Assembly (NCBI GenBank): GCA_046346845.1
Contig: JAXMHH010000006.1
Span: forward strand, 62,001 to 126,000
From: DSSB01 sp046346845
Lineage (GTDB): Bacteria; UBA10199; DSSB01
Length of the DNA stretch: 64,000 bases
Direction: 5' to 3'
Numbering within the stretch: position 1 is the first letter of the stretch; each line of letters begins with the position of its first letter. Shown here one piece after another: positions 1 to 8,150 of the stretch. The notes beneath the pieces were generated by a model. The model searched no databases, was not told the DNA's origin, and worked only from the letters and a program-made list of their open reading frames with translations. The translations under genes were made by a program, and so were the position numbers.

Positions 1-295
1 TGCCAAGGCCCCATTCTTTTACGCGCGCACCAAGGGCGAGGCCGAGCTCGCCCTGACCGCCTTAAAACTCCGGCGCCTGGTGATATTCCGGCCCAGCTTC
101 TTGATTGGAAACCGCCAAGAAGTGCGCAGGGGAGAAAGATTATTCATTGGTATCGCCAAGGCCCTCTCGAGGGTCCTGCCGAAGGCCATCAACAAGCGCA
201 TGATGACACCGGTCGAGATCCTGGTTGACCGAATGATAGCCGAGGCCAAAGCCGCCGAGCCTGGAACCTGCCTCGTGGAAGCGGGACAGATCTAA
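1..295 (+). CDS. NAD(P)-binding atypical SDR oxidoreductase, C-terminal part (5' cut by window)
   Basis: The open frame runs from base 2 to a TAA at 293-295 and has no start inside the window, so only about 97 C-terminal residues are present. The residues FYARTKGEAE, then IFRPSFLIGNRQE and RRGERL, match the C-terminal half of the HTATIP2/TIP30-like atypical short-chain dehydrogenase family (Y-x-x-x-K catalytic pair followed by the RPS.L.G.R motif). Substrate cannot be inferred. It is convergent with the secreted-protein gene that ends at 326. Confidence 0.75.
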   Translation, partial: AKAPFFYARTKGEAELALTALKLRRLVIFRPSFLIGNRQEVRRGERLFIGIAKALSRVLPKAINKRMMTPVEILVDRMIAEAKAAEPGTCLVEAGQI

Positions 296-325
296 GCTCG
301 CAGCCACGGACTTCCCTCCCTGCGA

Positions 326-820
326 TTATTGGATAACCAATTTCAGCTGGAATTTGCCATTCCAAGCGTCGCCCATCGGGCTTTCCTCGATGCAGATGCG
401 ATAATCCCCGGTCTCCGTGAGCTCGCCGTCGAAGATGAGGCCACCCGGCTGCCCCTCGCCTCCCCCGCTCGGGGTACGCAGCGTTCCCCGCAGGGCGCCG
501 TCGCCGCTGATCTCCACCCGCATGTGTTGGCCGCGTCGCGCCCGCGCCACAAAGCAGGCCTGGTCTTTCATCCCCTGCAATTGGCCCATGACCTCCGCCT
601 GCGTACTGCCTTTCTTGAAGGAAATCCTCTGGGCCTTGGCCCAAGAGGCCGCCGGCCAGAGGAGGAGCGACAGCAATAACAGGCTGTTGAAAAACCACCG
701 GCGGTTGGGCCAAGCCACCGCAGGCGGATTGGCGGGCCCCGAAAATCCGCAGGATTTTTGGGCGATAGATGGAGCCGGATTCATTCCGGCGGAAATAAAA
801 TCTTTTTTCAACAGCCTCAT
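326..820 (-). CDS. secreted protein resembling g-type lysozyme inhibitors (PliG-like), N-terminus altered by an insertion
   Basis: The mature part has the pattern of PliG-like inhibitors: an ISFKKGSTQAEVMGQL opening, a RARRGQHMRVEIS strand and a closing GKFQLKLVIQ. A hydrophobic export signal ending PAASWA precedes it. A 139-bp inverted-repeat insertion (680-818) lies directly upstream of this hydrophobic core, so codons upstream of it come from the insertion. The start is therefore uncertain: ATG at 820 (used here), ATG at 784, or GTG at 718. The frame stays open up to 898, only 9 nt after the upstream monooxygenase stop, so the two may be cotranscribed. A paralogue lies at 57508-57900. Function in lysozyme resistance is inference from family resemblance. 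Confidence 0.6.
   Translation of the reverse strand: MRLLKKDFISAGMNPAPSIAQKSCGFSGPANPPAVAWPNRRWFFNSLLLLSLLLWPAASWAKAQRISFKKGSTQAEVMGQLQGMKDQACFVARARRGQHMRVEISGDGALRGTLRTPSGGGEGQPGGLIFDGELTETGDYRICIEESPMGDAWNGKFQLKLVIQ
680..818. mobile_element. MITE-like inverted-repeat insertion of 139 bp
   Basis: The sequence AGGCTGTTGAAAAA at 681-694 is repeated inverted as TTTTTCAACAGCCT at 804-817. The same tetranucleotide ATAA flanks both ends (676-679 and 819-822), which would fit a 4-bp target duplication. The inside holds a second small hairpin, AAAATCC-GCA-GGATTTT, at about 743-759. No transposase is encoded, so it would be a non-autonomous element. It interrupts the start of the lysozyme-inhibitor-like gene. 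It is unrelated in sequence to the AAGACGGAGG repeat family found later in the window. Confidence 0.6.
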
Positions 821-907
821 AATAGTCCGGAAAAAAATTTGCATGAACTCGAGGGCATCGGCTTTCTCCACTTTTATTTGGGAATCCCCGCGGGGCATGT
901 CCCGGAG

Positions 908-1204
908 CTAGAGCCTGGTATAGCGACGGATCTCCGGGGGGGCCAGAAGAAATTCTCCGACCAAAGGAAGGGCCGCCTGGACGTGGGGGCTCTTCATATG
1001 GGCGTCGATGGCCGCGTGGCTCTCCCACTCTTCGAGAAACACGAAATCCGTCGGATCCTCGCTATTCTGGTGCAGCTCATAACGGAGGCAACCGGGCTCT
1101 TGCCGGGTCGGCACGATCAGCTGGTTTAAGAAGGCCTTCAGCCCCTCGACCCGAGCGGGCCTGGCCTTAAAGCAAGCAATCACTCGAATGGTTGGCTGGG
1201 GCAT
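908..1204 (-). CDS. antibiotic biosynthesis monooxygenase (ABM) family protein, YgiN-like
   Basis: A 98-residue dimeric ferredoxin-like ABM domain fills the protein: an RVIACFKARP first strand, then QEPGCLRYELHQ and DFVFLEEWESHAAIDAHMKSPH, the signature of YgiN/quinol-monooxygenase-like proteins. Members act on quinols or phenolic substrates without a cofactor, or as stress proteins; the substrate here is unknown. ATG 1204 is chosen because GAGGAG lies 8 nt upstream; the GTG at 1213 lies against that site and is unlikely. The gene diverges from the P-type ATPase gene and shares a 150-bp control region containing a palindrome. Confidence 0.85.
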   Translation of the reverse strand: MPQPTIRVIACFKARPARVEGLKAFLNQLIVPTRQEPGCLRYELHQNSEDPTDFVFLEEWESHAAIDAHMKSPHVQAALPLVGEFLLAPPEIRRYTRL

Positions 1205-1288
1205 GGGAAACACTCCTCTATTGCTACGAAAAATTCTCCCTATGCCTTATCAGCTGCTTAAATCAAAATATTTATTGTCTTATCGCTA

Positions 1289-1306
1289 GAATGACCTTGG
1301 TCATTC
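1289..1306. promoter_or_regulatory. palindromic operator candidate between divergent genes
   Basis: GAATGACC-TT-GGTCATTC is a perfect inverted repeat located 16 nt upstream of the -35 box proposed for the P-type ATPase gene and 85 nt upstream of the monooxygenase start. The TGACCTTGGTCA core resembles sites of dimeric regulators of the CRP/FNR class. A nearly identical core, TGACCTAGGTCA, occurs at 40799-40810. Which regulator binds is not known from this window. Confidence 0.45.
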
Positions 1307-1321
1307 CCGGCACCTGCCGTC

Positions 1322-1349
1322 TTGAGGCATCTTTTTCCTATCGTATAAT
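1322..1349 (+). promoter_or_regulatory. promoter for the P-type ATPase gene
   Basis: A -35 box TTGAGG (1322-1327) and a perfect -10 box TATAAT (1344-1349) are separated by 16 nt. The predicted transcription start near 1356 falls at the first possible start codon, so the message would be leaderless or have a very short leader. Confidence 0.5.
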
Positions 1350-1354
1350 CCAAG

Positions 1355-3889
1355 GTGGAGACAAGATTGGCCGGCCCGGACGACACACCCTATTGGCAAA
1401 CGCCCCTTCCCAGGCTTTTCCAAGACTTGGAGAGCGGCCCCGAAGGCCTTCCGCTCGCGGAGGCCTCCAAGCGTCTCGCTCGCCTCGGTCCCAACAGCCT
1501 GCGTCCGCAACCCAAACGCGCCTTGCTCTGGCAATTCCTCTCCCGCTTCCGCAATCCGCTGGTCCTGCTGCTGCTCGCCGCCAGCGCCGTCTCGGCCCTT
1601 ACCCAGGATTTCGCCGGCTTCGTCACCATCGTGACCATGGTCTTGCTGAGCGTAACCCTCGATTTCTTCCAAGAGCATCGGGCAGGACAGGCCGCCGAAC
1701 GCCTCAAACAGTCGGTCTCCTTGCAGTCGAGCGTCCTGCGTTCCGGAACCAAGGCGGTCCTGCCCGCCTCGCAGCTGGTCCCGGGAGACGTCATTTTCCT
1801 CGCGGCGGGAGACCTGGTCCCCGCGGACGCAAGGCTGCTCGAGGCCAAGGATTTTTTCGTCAACCAGGCCTTGCTCAGCGGCGAGCCCTATCCCGTCGAA
1901 AAAAGCGTCGAGGCCGAGCCGGGTCCGGAGGAAGCCGGACTGGCCCCGAACTCGGTTTACATGGGCACGGCGGTGGTCAGCGGCAGCGCTCGGGCCCTAG
2001 TTTGCCGGACGGGGCCCCGCACCGCGATGGGGGAAATTTCGGAACATCTTCGAACCAGCCCCCCTCCTACCTCCTTCGAGCGCGGCATCAACCAATTCGG
2101 CCTGCTCATCTTGCGAGTGACCATTCTCCTTGTCCTCTTCGTCCTCTTGGTGAATACCCTGTTCCAGCGACCCCTGCTCGAATCCTTCCTGTTTGCGGTG
2201 GCCCTCGCCGTCGGGCTGACGCCGGAGCTTCTCCCCATGGTCGTCTCGGTGACCTTGGCGAGGGGCGCCATCCGCATGTCCCGGGCGCGCGTCATCGTCA
2301 AGCGCCTCTCGGCCATCCAAGACCTGGGCTCGATGGACGTGCTCTGCACCGACAAGACCGGCACCCTCACCGAGGCCAAGATCCGCCTGGAAAAGCACGT
2401 CGACCCGCGGGGACGCGAGACCGAACGCGTCCTGCTACTGGCCTATCTCAACAGCTACTTCGAATCGGGACTGCGCAGCCCTCTGGACGAGGCCATCCTC
2501 GCCCACGAGCACCTCGATATCGGCGCCTGGAAGAAGGTCGACGAAGTCCCCTTCGATTTCGAGCGTCGACGCGTGTCGGTCCTGGTCGAGAACGCAGCGG
2601 AGCGGATGCTGATCGTCAAGGGGGCCCCGGAAGAGACGCTTCGGCTCTGCACCCATTACGAAACAGGCGAGGGCGGCGCGAGCGCCCCCATCGAGCCCTC
2701 CCATCGGGCGCAGTTTCAAGAGCTGTTCGAAACCCTGAGCGCACAGGGTTTTCGCCTGTTGGCGATCGCCTGGCATCGGGCCTCGTCCGATCATGCCCAC
2801 GCCGTTTTGAGCGACGAGGCGGAGCTCGTCTTCGCCGGCTATGCCGCCTTCCTCGACCCTCCCAAGGCGAGTGCGGGGGAGGCGATCGCGGACCTGCACC
2901 GCAACGGAGTCACGATCAAGCTGCTCACCGGAGACAACGAGCTTGTCACCCGGTATATCTGCGGGGAATTGGGGGTCCCCATCCGGGGGGTGCTCACCGG
3001 CGCCCAGCTGCAGGCCATGGGCGAAGAGGCCCTCCTCGCCCAAGTCGAGCGCTGCAACTTGTTCTGCCGGGTCAACCCCGCGCAAAAGGAAAGGATCCTG
3101 CGGGCGCTCAAAAAGCGCGGCCACGTCGTGGGCTTTCTCGGGGATGGGGTCAACGACGCGCCCAGCCTGCATTCGGCGGATGTCGGCATCTCCGTGGATG
3201 GGGCGGTCGACGTCGCGAAGGAGGCCGCCGACATGATCCTCCTCCAGCACGACTTGGAGGTGCTGAACGAAGGCATCCGGGAGGGCCGGCGCACCTATGG
3301 CAATGTCTTGAAGTACGTCTTGATGGGGACCAGTTCCAACTTCGGAAACATGTTCAGCATGGCGGGGGCCACCCTCTTCCTGCCCTTTTTGCCGATGTTG
3401 CCGGTCCAAATCCTCTTGAACAACCTGATGTACGACCTCTCGGAAGTCACGATCCCTCTGGATTCGGTGGACGAGGAGGAGCTCGCGCGCCCGCATCGCT
3501 GGGACATGGGCTTCATTCGCCGTTTCATGTGGACCGTGGGGCCGGTGAGCTCTTTGTTCGACTTCCTCACCTTTTGGCTGATGCTGCGCGTCTTCCGGGC
3601 GGGAGAGGCCCTCTTCCATACCGGCTGGTTCCTCGAATCGATCGCCACCCAGGTGCTGGTGATCTTCATCATCCGTACCCGCCGCAATCCCCTGCGCAGC
3701 CGGCCCAACCGCTGGTTGCTGCTGAGCTCGCTGGGCATCGTCTTCCTGGCCTTCGCCTTGCCTTACCTGCCCCTTTCCTCCCACCTGGGCTTCGTCCCGT
3801 TGCCTGGGAAATTTTACTTCATCCTGGCCCCGATGGTCCTCGCCTATCTTGCGGCGGTCGAGGTCGTCAAAAGACGCTTTTTCCGGTGA
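1355..3889 (+). CDS. mgtA: magnesium-translocating P-type ATPase (MgtA-like, P3B class)
   Basis: The 844-residue protein has the full P-type ATPase layout: N-terminal cation-ATPase segment, paired membrane helices, actuator domain with LLSGEPYPVEKS, phosphorylation motif DKTGTLT (aspartate about residue 333), nucleotide-binding motif KGAPEE, LTGDN near 525, GDGVNDAPS near 597 and a C-terminal block of about six membrane helices. Overall order and NNLMYDLSE in the C-terminal block fit MgtA/MgtB Mg2+ importers of the inner membrane. The start is GTG 1355 or TTG 1367; the latter has GGTGGAG upstream but would sit only about 11 nt into the transcript. No MgtC or PhoQ-like gene is adjacent. Confidence 0.9.
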   Translation: METRLAGPDDTPYWQTPLPRLFQDLESGPEGLPLAEASKRLARLGPNSLRPQPKRALLWQFLSRFRNPLVLLLLAASAVSALTQDFAGFVTIVTMVLLSVTLDFFQEHRAGQAAERLKQSVSLQSSVLRSGTKAVLPASQLVPGDVIFLAAGDLVPADARLLEAKDFFVNQALLSGEPYPVEKSVEAEPGPEEAGLAPNSVYMGTAVVSGSARALVCRTGPRTAMGEISEHLRTSPPPTSFERGINQFGLLILRVTILLVLFVLLVNTLFQRPLLESFLFAVALAVGLTPELLPMVVSVTLARGAIRMSRARVIVKRLSAIQDLGSMDVLCTDKTGTLTEAKIRLEKHVDPRGRETERVLLLAYLNSYFESGLRSPLDEAILAHEHLDIGAWKKVDEVPFDFERRRVSVLVENAAERMLIVKGAPEETLRLCTHYETGEGGASAPIEPSHRAQFQELFETLSAQGFRLLAIAWHRASSDHAHAVLSDEAELVFAGYAAFLDPPKASAGEAIADLHRNGVTIKLLTGDNELVTRYICGELGVPIRGVLTGAQLQAMGEEALLAQVERCNLFCRVNPAQKERILRALKKRGHVVGFLGDGVNDAPSLHSADVGISVDGAVDVAKEAADMILLQHDLEVLNEGIREGRRTYGNVLKYVLMGTSSNFGNMFSMAGATLFLPFLPMLPVQILLNNLMYDLSEVTIPLDSVDEEELARPHRWDMGFIRRFMWTVGPVSSLFDFLTFWLMLRVFRAGEALFHTGWFLESIATQVLVIFIIRTRRNPLRSRPNRWLLLSSLGIVFLAFALPYLPLSSHLGFVPLPGKFYFILAPMVLAYLAAVEVVKRRFFR

Positions 3890-3899
3890 TGGGAAGGTG

Positions 3900-4637
3900 T
3901 CAGGAGGCCGAAGGGGCAATCCCCAAGGCGTCCAAGATTTTTTCGGCCAGCCAAAGGTCTTGGATGAAATATTTCGCGAGGGGCAAGGGCCTTGCGGTGC
4001 TCAAGCCCTCCGCACCGGCGGACAGGCGCAGTCGCCGCCAGCTTCGCCTAGGCGGAATGCTGCCGAGCAAGGCCCTCAACCGGGAGGGCAATTGCGGGCT
4101 GGCGCAAAAGGCCCCGTCCCGAAAGGCGATCTGAAAGGAAGGGAGGGCGCCCCGATACCGCCAAAAGTTCTCCCGGTCTCGAACCCCGTACTCCCAACGC
4201 CGACCGCGGCGCTCGCCCTGCATGGCGACATAGTCCTGGCCCTCGCGCAGGGCGCCCTCCCCTGTCCCCGCATGCGGTACCGGATGAAGGCCCAAATGCC
4301 GGACGGCTTTCCCTCGGGAGACCATCAAGGCAAGCATGGCGAGAAAAACCGCGAAGAAGAACAACAGCGAGATCCAAACGCCCGCTCGGGAGACCGCAGG
4401 GGGGAATCCCCATTCACCCAACTGAACCGCCATCCATACTGATACCGGCAGGCCGAGGCAAAAGAACAGGATGAGAAAATAGCTTAGGTATTTCTTGCGC
4501 GCATAGGCTCTGGCCTCAGAAGGGGTTAGCGGTTCTGTCGCCATCGCCATCAGCAGGCTGGCTTCATCCGCCAATTCGGGAGGGCCCTGGACGCCGGAAT
4601 AGGGAATGGGGATAAGGTCGGCCGCCTCGGTCGTCAC
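3900..4637 (-). CDS. membrane protein of unknown function, last gene of the lipid operon
   Basis: Two hydrophobic helices (YFLILFFCLGLPVSVWM and VWISLLFFFAVFLAMLALMV) are followed by a cytoplasmic-looking region of about 120 residues rich in Arg and aromatic residues. No family is recognised. The frame is open to 4748 and overlaps the preceding gene, but no good start exists there. GTG 4637 is used here; ATG 4550 is an alternative and lacks a clear ribosome-binding site. It follows the small membrane protein gene in the same direction, so cotranscription with the acyltransferase/radical SAM genes is likely. Confidence 0.55.
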   Translation of the reverse strand: MTTEAADLIPIPYSGVQGPPELADEASLLMAMATEPLTPSEARAYARKKYLSYFLILFFCLGLPVSVWMAVQLGEWGFPPAVSRAGVWISLLFFFAVFLAMLALMVSRGKAVRHLGLHPVPHAGTGEGALREGQDYVAMQGERRGRRWEYGVRDRENFWRYRGALPSFQIAFRDGAFCASPQLPSRLRALLGSIPPRRSWRRLRLSAGAEGLSTARPLPLAKYFIQDLWLAEKILDALGIAPSAS

Positions 4638-4710
4638 CCTGGCAGAAAAACATAAAAGCCACTTTCGGTAAAATCCTATTTCGCGGGATCGAGGGACGGG
4701 CCCTGCCGCA

Positions 4711-5001
4711 TTACTGAAGGAGAAACAAGGAAAGCGAACAGGTCCCAAAACCGAGGACCGGCAACAAAAATCCGCTCAAGAGGAAGCCCAGCCCCTCGGA
4801 AGTCCGATTCTTAAACAAAAATACCACCCCGGTAATCCAACAGACCAAGGCCTGGATCCCCATCAGGATCAAACCGGCCATGGCGCCCATGAGGTTGAGA
4901 TCCCCCTTCCGCGGCGCAAAGCCAGCGCCCAGCAGGGCCAGGACGCCCACGACCAGCGCGATCAGCAAGTTGAATCCCAAGATCTTATTGAAGGGTTTCA
5001 T
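4711..5001 (-). CDS. small three-helix membrane protein
   Basis: The 96-residue protein consists almost entirely of three hydrophobic segments (LLIALVVGVLALLGAGF, a GLILMGIQALVCWITGVVFLF helix and a C-terminal GFLLPVLGF helix) with short charged loops. The ATG overlaps the stop of the radical SAM gene (ATGA-type overlap, 4998-5001), so the two are translationally coupled. No known family is recognised. Position suggests an accessory subunit of the lipid-modifying operon, which is inference. Confidence 0.75.
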   Translation of the reverse strand: MKPFNKILGFNLLIALVVGVLALLGAGFAPRKGDLNLMGAMAGLILMGIQALVCWITGVVFLFKNRTSEGLGFLLSGFLLPVLGFGTCSLSLFLLQ

Positions 5002-6401
5002 GCCTTCCCTCCTTCGCTTCGCAAAGCCGCCAAGCGCCCTTGCAGGCCCTCCCGATAAAATAGGTTCATGGTGTCGAAGGGGATAAGCCTGCCTTGCTGG
5101 TCGACGATGTGGACGCAGCTGCGCTTCACGCTGCGGACGTCGAAATTATGCGCATCCAGGAACTGCATGATGATGACCCGGAAGACATTCTCATAGCCAA
5201 GGCCGGCGGGAGTCGAGACCTTGGGCAGGCAGCAGAGCAAGGAGCCTAGCTCTTCGCATGCGCTCTCCGGGCTCTGCGAGGTGCTGAACAGGCGGAGGAT
5301 CTTCTCCTTAAGCTCCCCATTCTGCTCGTAGACGATAGTGTTCGCCCCACCCTTCAGCAAATCGTCCGGATTGATATAGCGAGTCAGCGGGTGGACCGCT
5401 CCGTTGACTTTCAAGGCATAGGCCATGCAAAGGGAGTCGGGATTGCACGGCACGGGGATCAGGTCTTCCGGGGTGAACAGCGAGGACTGCTCGAGAATGC
5501 CCTGACGAACCTCGCTCAGGGTCATGCGTTCGCGGTCAGGGTCGAAGCCTTCGACCCGGCCCGCGACTTGGGTCGGCTGGAAGGTCACCCCTCGGACGCA
5601 GGGTTGCTCCAAGCCGAAATCGATGATCTTCCCGATCTCATCGGAATTGAGACCCTTCTGCAGGGTGACCACCAAGGTGGTCGAGAGCCCCACCTCGTTG
5701 AGATGGGCCAAGGCCTGGGCGCGGATTTCGCGAAGATCCGCGCCGCGCAGCCGCAGCAGGGCTTCCCTCTTGAAACTGTCGAATTGCAGGTAGATCTCGA
5801 AATTCGGCCGGTACTCGCCCAAGCGCTTGGCGAAGTCGAGGTCTTGGGCGATGCGCAGGCCGTTGGTGTTGACCATCAAATGGCGGATCGGCCGGCTCTT
5901 CGCCAGCTCCAGGATCTCGAAAAATTGAGGGTGCAGAGTGGGCTCGCCCCCGCTGATCTGGACGATGTCGGGCCGCCCCTCGTTGGCCACGATGGCATCG
6001 AGCATGCGCGCGATTTCCTCCAGGCTGCGGTGACGCCCCGCCTGCGGACCGGAAGCGGAATAACACGTGGGGCAACTCAGATTGCAGCGGTCGGTGACCT
6101 CCAGAAGACTCAAGCAGGAATGCTGCTCGTGATCCGGGCAGAGCCCGCAATCATAAGGACAGCCGTACAGGGAAGGCGTGTTGAAACGGAGCGGCAGGTC
6201 CCCGGGTTTCAAGAACTCCCGGCATTTTTTATAATACTCGATGTCGGTGGAAATCAGGTCGCGCTGGGCACCGTGCTCAGGACATCGTTTGGTCATATAG
6301 ACGCGCGAGTCCTGGAAAATCACTTTGGCCTCCACCCTGCGCAAGCAGTGATTGCATAGGCTTAGGGTGAAGTCGTAGAAGATGTAGTCCCGAGAGGCCA
6401 T
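4998..6401 (-). CDS. radical SAM enzyme related to tetraether/membrane-spanning lipid synthases (Tes-like)
   Basis: The 467 residues carry the radical SAM motif CNLSCPTC (C106, C110, C113) and GGEP at 151-154. Around it is the arrangement I know from archaeal Tes (MJ0619 family): an N-terminal LCNHCL (C16, C19) with CPEHG (C40), a cysteine block GCPYDCGLCPDHEQHSC just before the SAM motif, and a C-terminal HNFDVRSVKRSCVH...LIPFDTMNLFYR segment. Such enzymes carry several Fe-S centres and join lipid alkyl chains by C-C bonds. Bacterial homologues have been linked to membrane-spanning or ether lipids. The gene overlaps its neighbours on both sides. Sister radical SAM families share the SAM core, so the lipid role is inferred from motifs and context. 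Confidence 0.8.
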   Translation of the reverse strand: MASRDYIFYDFTLSLCNHCLRRVEAKVIFQDSRVYMTKRCPEHGAQRDLISTDIEYYKKCREFLKPGDLPLRFNTPSLYGCPYDCGLCPDHEQHSCLSLLEVTDRCNLSCPTCYSASGPQAGRHRSLEEIARMLDAIVANEGRPDIVQISGGEPTLHPQFFEILELAKSRPIRHLMVNTNGLRIAQDLDFAKRLGEYRPNFEIYLQFDSFKREALLRLRGADLREIRAQALAHLNEVGLSTTLVVTLQKGLNSDEIGKIIDFGLEQPCVRGVTFQPTQVAGRVEGFDPDRERMTLSEVRQGILEQSSLFTPEDLIPVPCNPDSLCMAYALKVNGAVHPLTRYINPDDLLKGGANTIVYEQNGELKEKILRLFSTSQSPESACEELGSLLCCLPKVSTPAGLGYENVFRVIIMQFLDAHNFDVRSVKRSCVHIVDQQGRLIPFDTMNLFYREGLQGRLAALRSEGGKA

Positions 6402-7165
6402 TACCTTCCCTCGCTTTGCGGCACGAATAGGTTACGTGGCCAAAGAATTTCGCGAACATAGTAGAGCATCCCCAACAGACAGGCCAATTGAATCGCGGAG
6501 AGCCCCAGAAAAAAGTCAGGAAAGGGCTTGAGAAACTCGACGAGAAATCGAAACGCGAGATAGGCGATCAGGAATATCTTGAAACGGGCCCCATTGGCGA
6601 GCTGCCGGCGGCTTTCGATCTCTCGCAAGGCCAGCCAAAGGAATCCCAAGAACGCTATCTCATAGAGGTTGGTCGGATGCCGCCTTACCCCGTCCCCAAA
6701 ATCGATCCCCCAAAATAGCCCCGTGGGGTTCCCATAGGTGGCGTCTTGCAGACCCGCCGCCAAGCAACCGACCCGTCCGATCATCATCCCCAGGATAATC
6801 GGGTAGGTCATGAGGTCTCCGGAGGAGGTCTTGACCCCCAGAAATTTCTTGGCGAGCTCCACTCCGAACAACCCGCCCAGCAACCCTCCGACGATGGTCT
6901 TGTTGGAAAGCAAGGCAAGGGCCAGGACCCTGGGCTGCGCGAAAAAGGCGGGATTCTCCAACCAGGCCAGCCCCCGCGAGAAGAGCAAGGCACCCGCGGC
7001 GGCGCCCACCAAGATCCAAAGGCGATTTTCCGTGGAAATGGCGTCCCCTTGCCGATCGCGCAGATAGACAAAATAACGGTAGGCCGAAAAATAGGCGGCC
7101 GCCTCGAAAAGGGCATGAAGGGGCCAGGCTTGGATTTTTTGAAAAATGGCGGGGAGTGCGGGCAT
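6401..7165 (-). CDS. Lgt-like membrane transferase (prolipoprotein diacylglyceryl transferase family), divergent active site
   Basis: Seven or so hydrophobic helices and the Lgt motifs are present: GRVGCLAAGLQDATYG (130-145, matching GR.G.....D..GR.T), RHPTNLYEI (162-170) and RFLVEFLKP (206-214). The conserved His of HGGLIG in true Lgt is replaced: the local sequence is NKTIVGGLLGG. Lgt transfers diacylglyceryl from phosphatidylglycerol to lipoprotein cysteines in the inner membrane. This paralogue sits between an acyltransferase gene (3-nt gap) and the radical SAM gene (stop/start overlap), so it probably acts on a glycerolipid substrate in that pathway. The housekeeping lgt would be elsewhere. 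Confidence 0.8.
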   Translation of the reverse strand: MPALPAIFQKIQAWPLHALFEAAAYFSAYRYFVYLRDRQGDAISTENRLWILVGAAAGALLFSRGLAWLENPAFFAQPRVLALALLSNKTIVGGLLGGLFGVELAKKFLGVKTSSGDLMTYPIILGMMIGRVGCLAAGLQDATYGNPTGLFWGIDFGDGVRRHPTNLYEIAFLGFLWLALREIESRRQLANGARFKIFLIAYLAFRFLVEFLKPFPDFFLGLSAIQLACLLGMLYYVREILWPRNLFVPQSEGR

Positions 7166-7168
7166 GGG

Positions 7169-7894
7169 TCAATCTTTCTCCCGCATCAGCTCTTTGACGG
7201 CCGCCAGCACTTTTTCATGGACGCGACGCACCTCGCTGCGGAAGGACTCTCCTTTTCTCCGTTTGGGCAGGATCGGTTTGCCGATGCGATGGACCAGCTT
7301 CACGGGGAAGGGCAAAATTCCTATCCCAAAAAAGAAGGGAAGCGAGAACCAGGTCCTCCGCAGAAAGCGAACGCGCTGCTTGAGAAAGGCGGCCGAGGTA
7401 AAATAGGCCTCATTGATGCCGGCGCAATAGCTGGGGATGATGGGTACGCCCATCTTGCAAGCCAAGACCGAGAATCCGTAACGCCCGTACCAAGGCACCG
7501 TCCGCATGCCGGGATGGACGAGGAGAGCCTCGTAAATCCCGCCGGGGGCCACCATGACCAGGTCGCCGCCGCGCAAGGCGGCCTTGGCGTTGCGGTGGTT
7601 GGCGTCGAGGGCCCCCACCTGCAAGGCGATGTGGCGCAGGAGGGGCACTTGGAACAGGAACTTGGCCCCCAGCATGCGCGGCAGCCTTCCCACCTGGAAG
7701 AAAATCTCTTTGATGAGCATGTAGGCGTGGAAAGGCAGGACCCCGTGGTTCATCACAACCAGGCCCGGACCGCGCCGCGGCAGGTTTTCGATGCCCCGAA
7801 CCTCGTAGCGGAAATAGCGCTCGAGCAGCCAAACGAGCGGCGAGATTTTTACCAGGAATTCGGGATCGGGACGGGAGATGTCTTGCGCGGCCAT
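7169..7894 (-). CDS. lysophospholipid/glycerol acyltransferase (LPLAT, MGAT-like branch)
   Basis: The 241-residue protein has the acyltransferase motif order: NHGVLPFHAYML (N49, H50), an RMLGAKFLF segment, VGALDANHRNAKAAL and the VAPGGIYEAL block, followed by AGINEAY. In the MGAT-like LPLAT branch motif I usually reads NHSGxLPxD; here one residue is missing and the Asp position is His. The reaction expected is transfer of an acyl chain to a glycerol(phosphate) lipid at the membrane. It is the first gene of the minus-strand lipid operon and diverges from gpsA, which makes glycerol-3-phosphate. Confidence 0.8.
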   Translation of the reverse strand: MAAQDISRPDPEFLVKISPLVWLLERYFRYEVRGIENLPRRGPGLVVMNHGVLPFHAYMLIKEIFFQVGRLPRMLGAKFLFQVPLLRHIALQVGALDANHRNAKAALRGGDLVMVAPGGIYEALLVHPGMRTVPWYGRYGFSVLACKMGVPIIPSYCAGINEAYFTSAAFLKQRVRFLRRTWFSLPFFFGIGILPFPVKLVHRIGKPILPKRRKGESFRSEVRRVHEKVLAAVKELMREKD

Positions 7895-8133
7895 TTAACC
7901 GAACATGATAACAAGACCTCAGGAATTCCTCAATGACGCTCCTTCATTATTTTTCGCCCCTCCTCCCGATTGGCTGCTCCGACATCCTAATTCCCGGATA
8001 AATCCCTCGTCGGCCTCGCCTCGCCGCGTCAAGCGAGCCGAAGGTGGAGCGATCTAGAAAAATGAGCATGATCTCATCCGGAGAATTACTTTAGGGGATA
8101 AAAATCCTATCTTCGTCTTCGCGATTTTTTGGT

Positions 8134-8139
8134 TATAAT
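8134..8139 (+). promoter_or_regulatory. -10 box of gpsA, near-leaderless start
   Basis: TATAAT lies 11 nt before the gpsA ATG at 8151. No Shine-Dalgarno-like sequence occurs between them. The -35 position holds only a weak match (CTTCGT or TTCGTC near 8111). If used, the transcript would begin about 5 nt before the ATG. Confidence 0.45.
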
Positions 8140-8150
8140 CTTCCTAACCT

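Noticed and set aside
189..1028. Open frame of 279 codons on the minus strand
   Set aside because: It overlaps the PliG-like and ABM genes out of frame; translation is Arg/Gly/Pro-rich without domains.
2435..3919. Long open frame (494 codons) on the minus strand
   Set aside because: It lies opposite the MgtA-like ATPase gene, is rich in Arg, Gln, His and Asp as expected of an antisense frame in GC-rich DNA, and has no family features.
1192..4134. Long open frame (980 codons) on the plus strand
   Set aside because: It is an out-of-frame reading of the MgtA-like gene; the translation is Arg/Pro/Gly-rich without motifs.
5391..6359. Open frame of 322 codons on the plus strand
   Set aside because: Antisense to the radical SAM gene, which has clear motifs.
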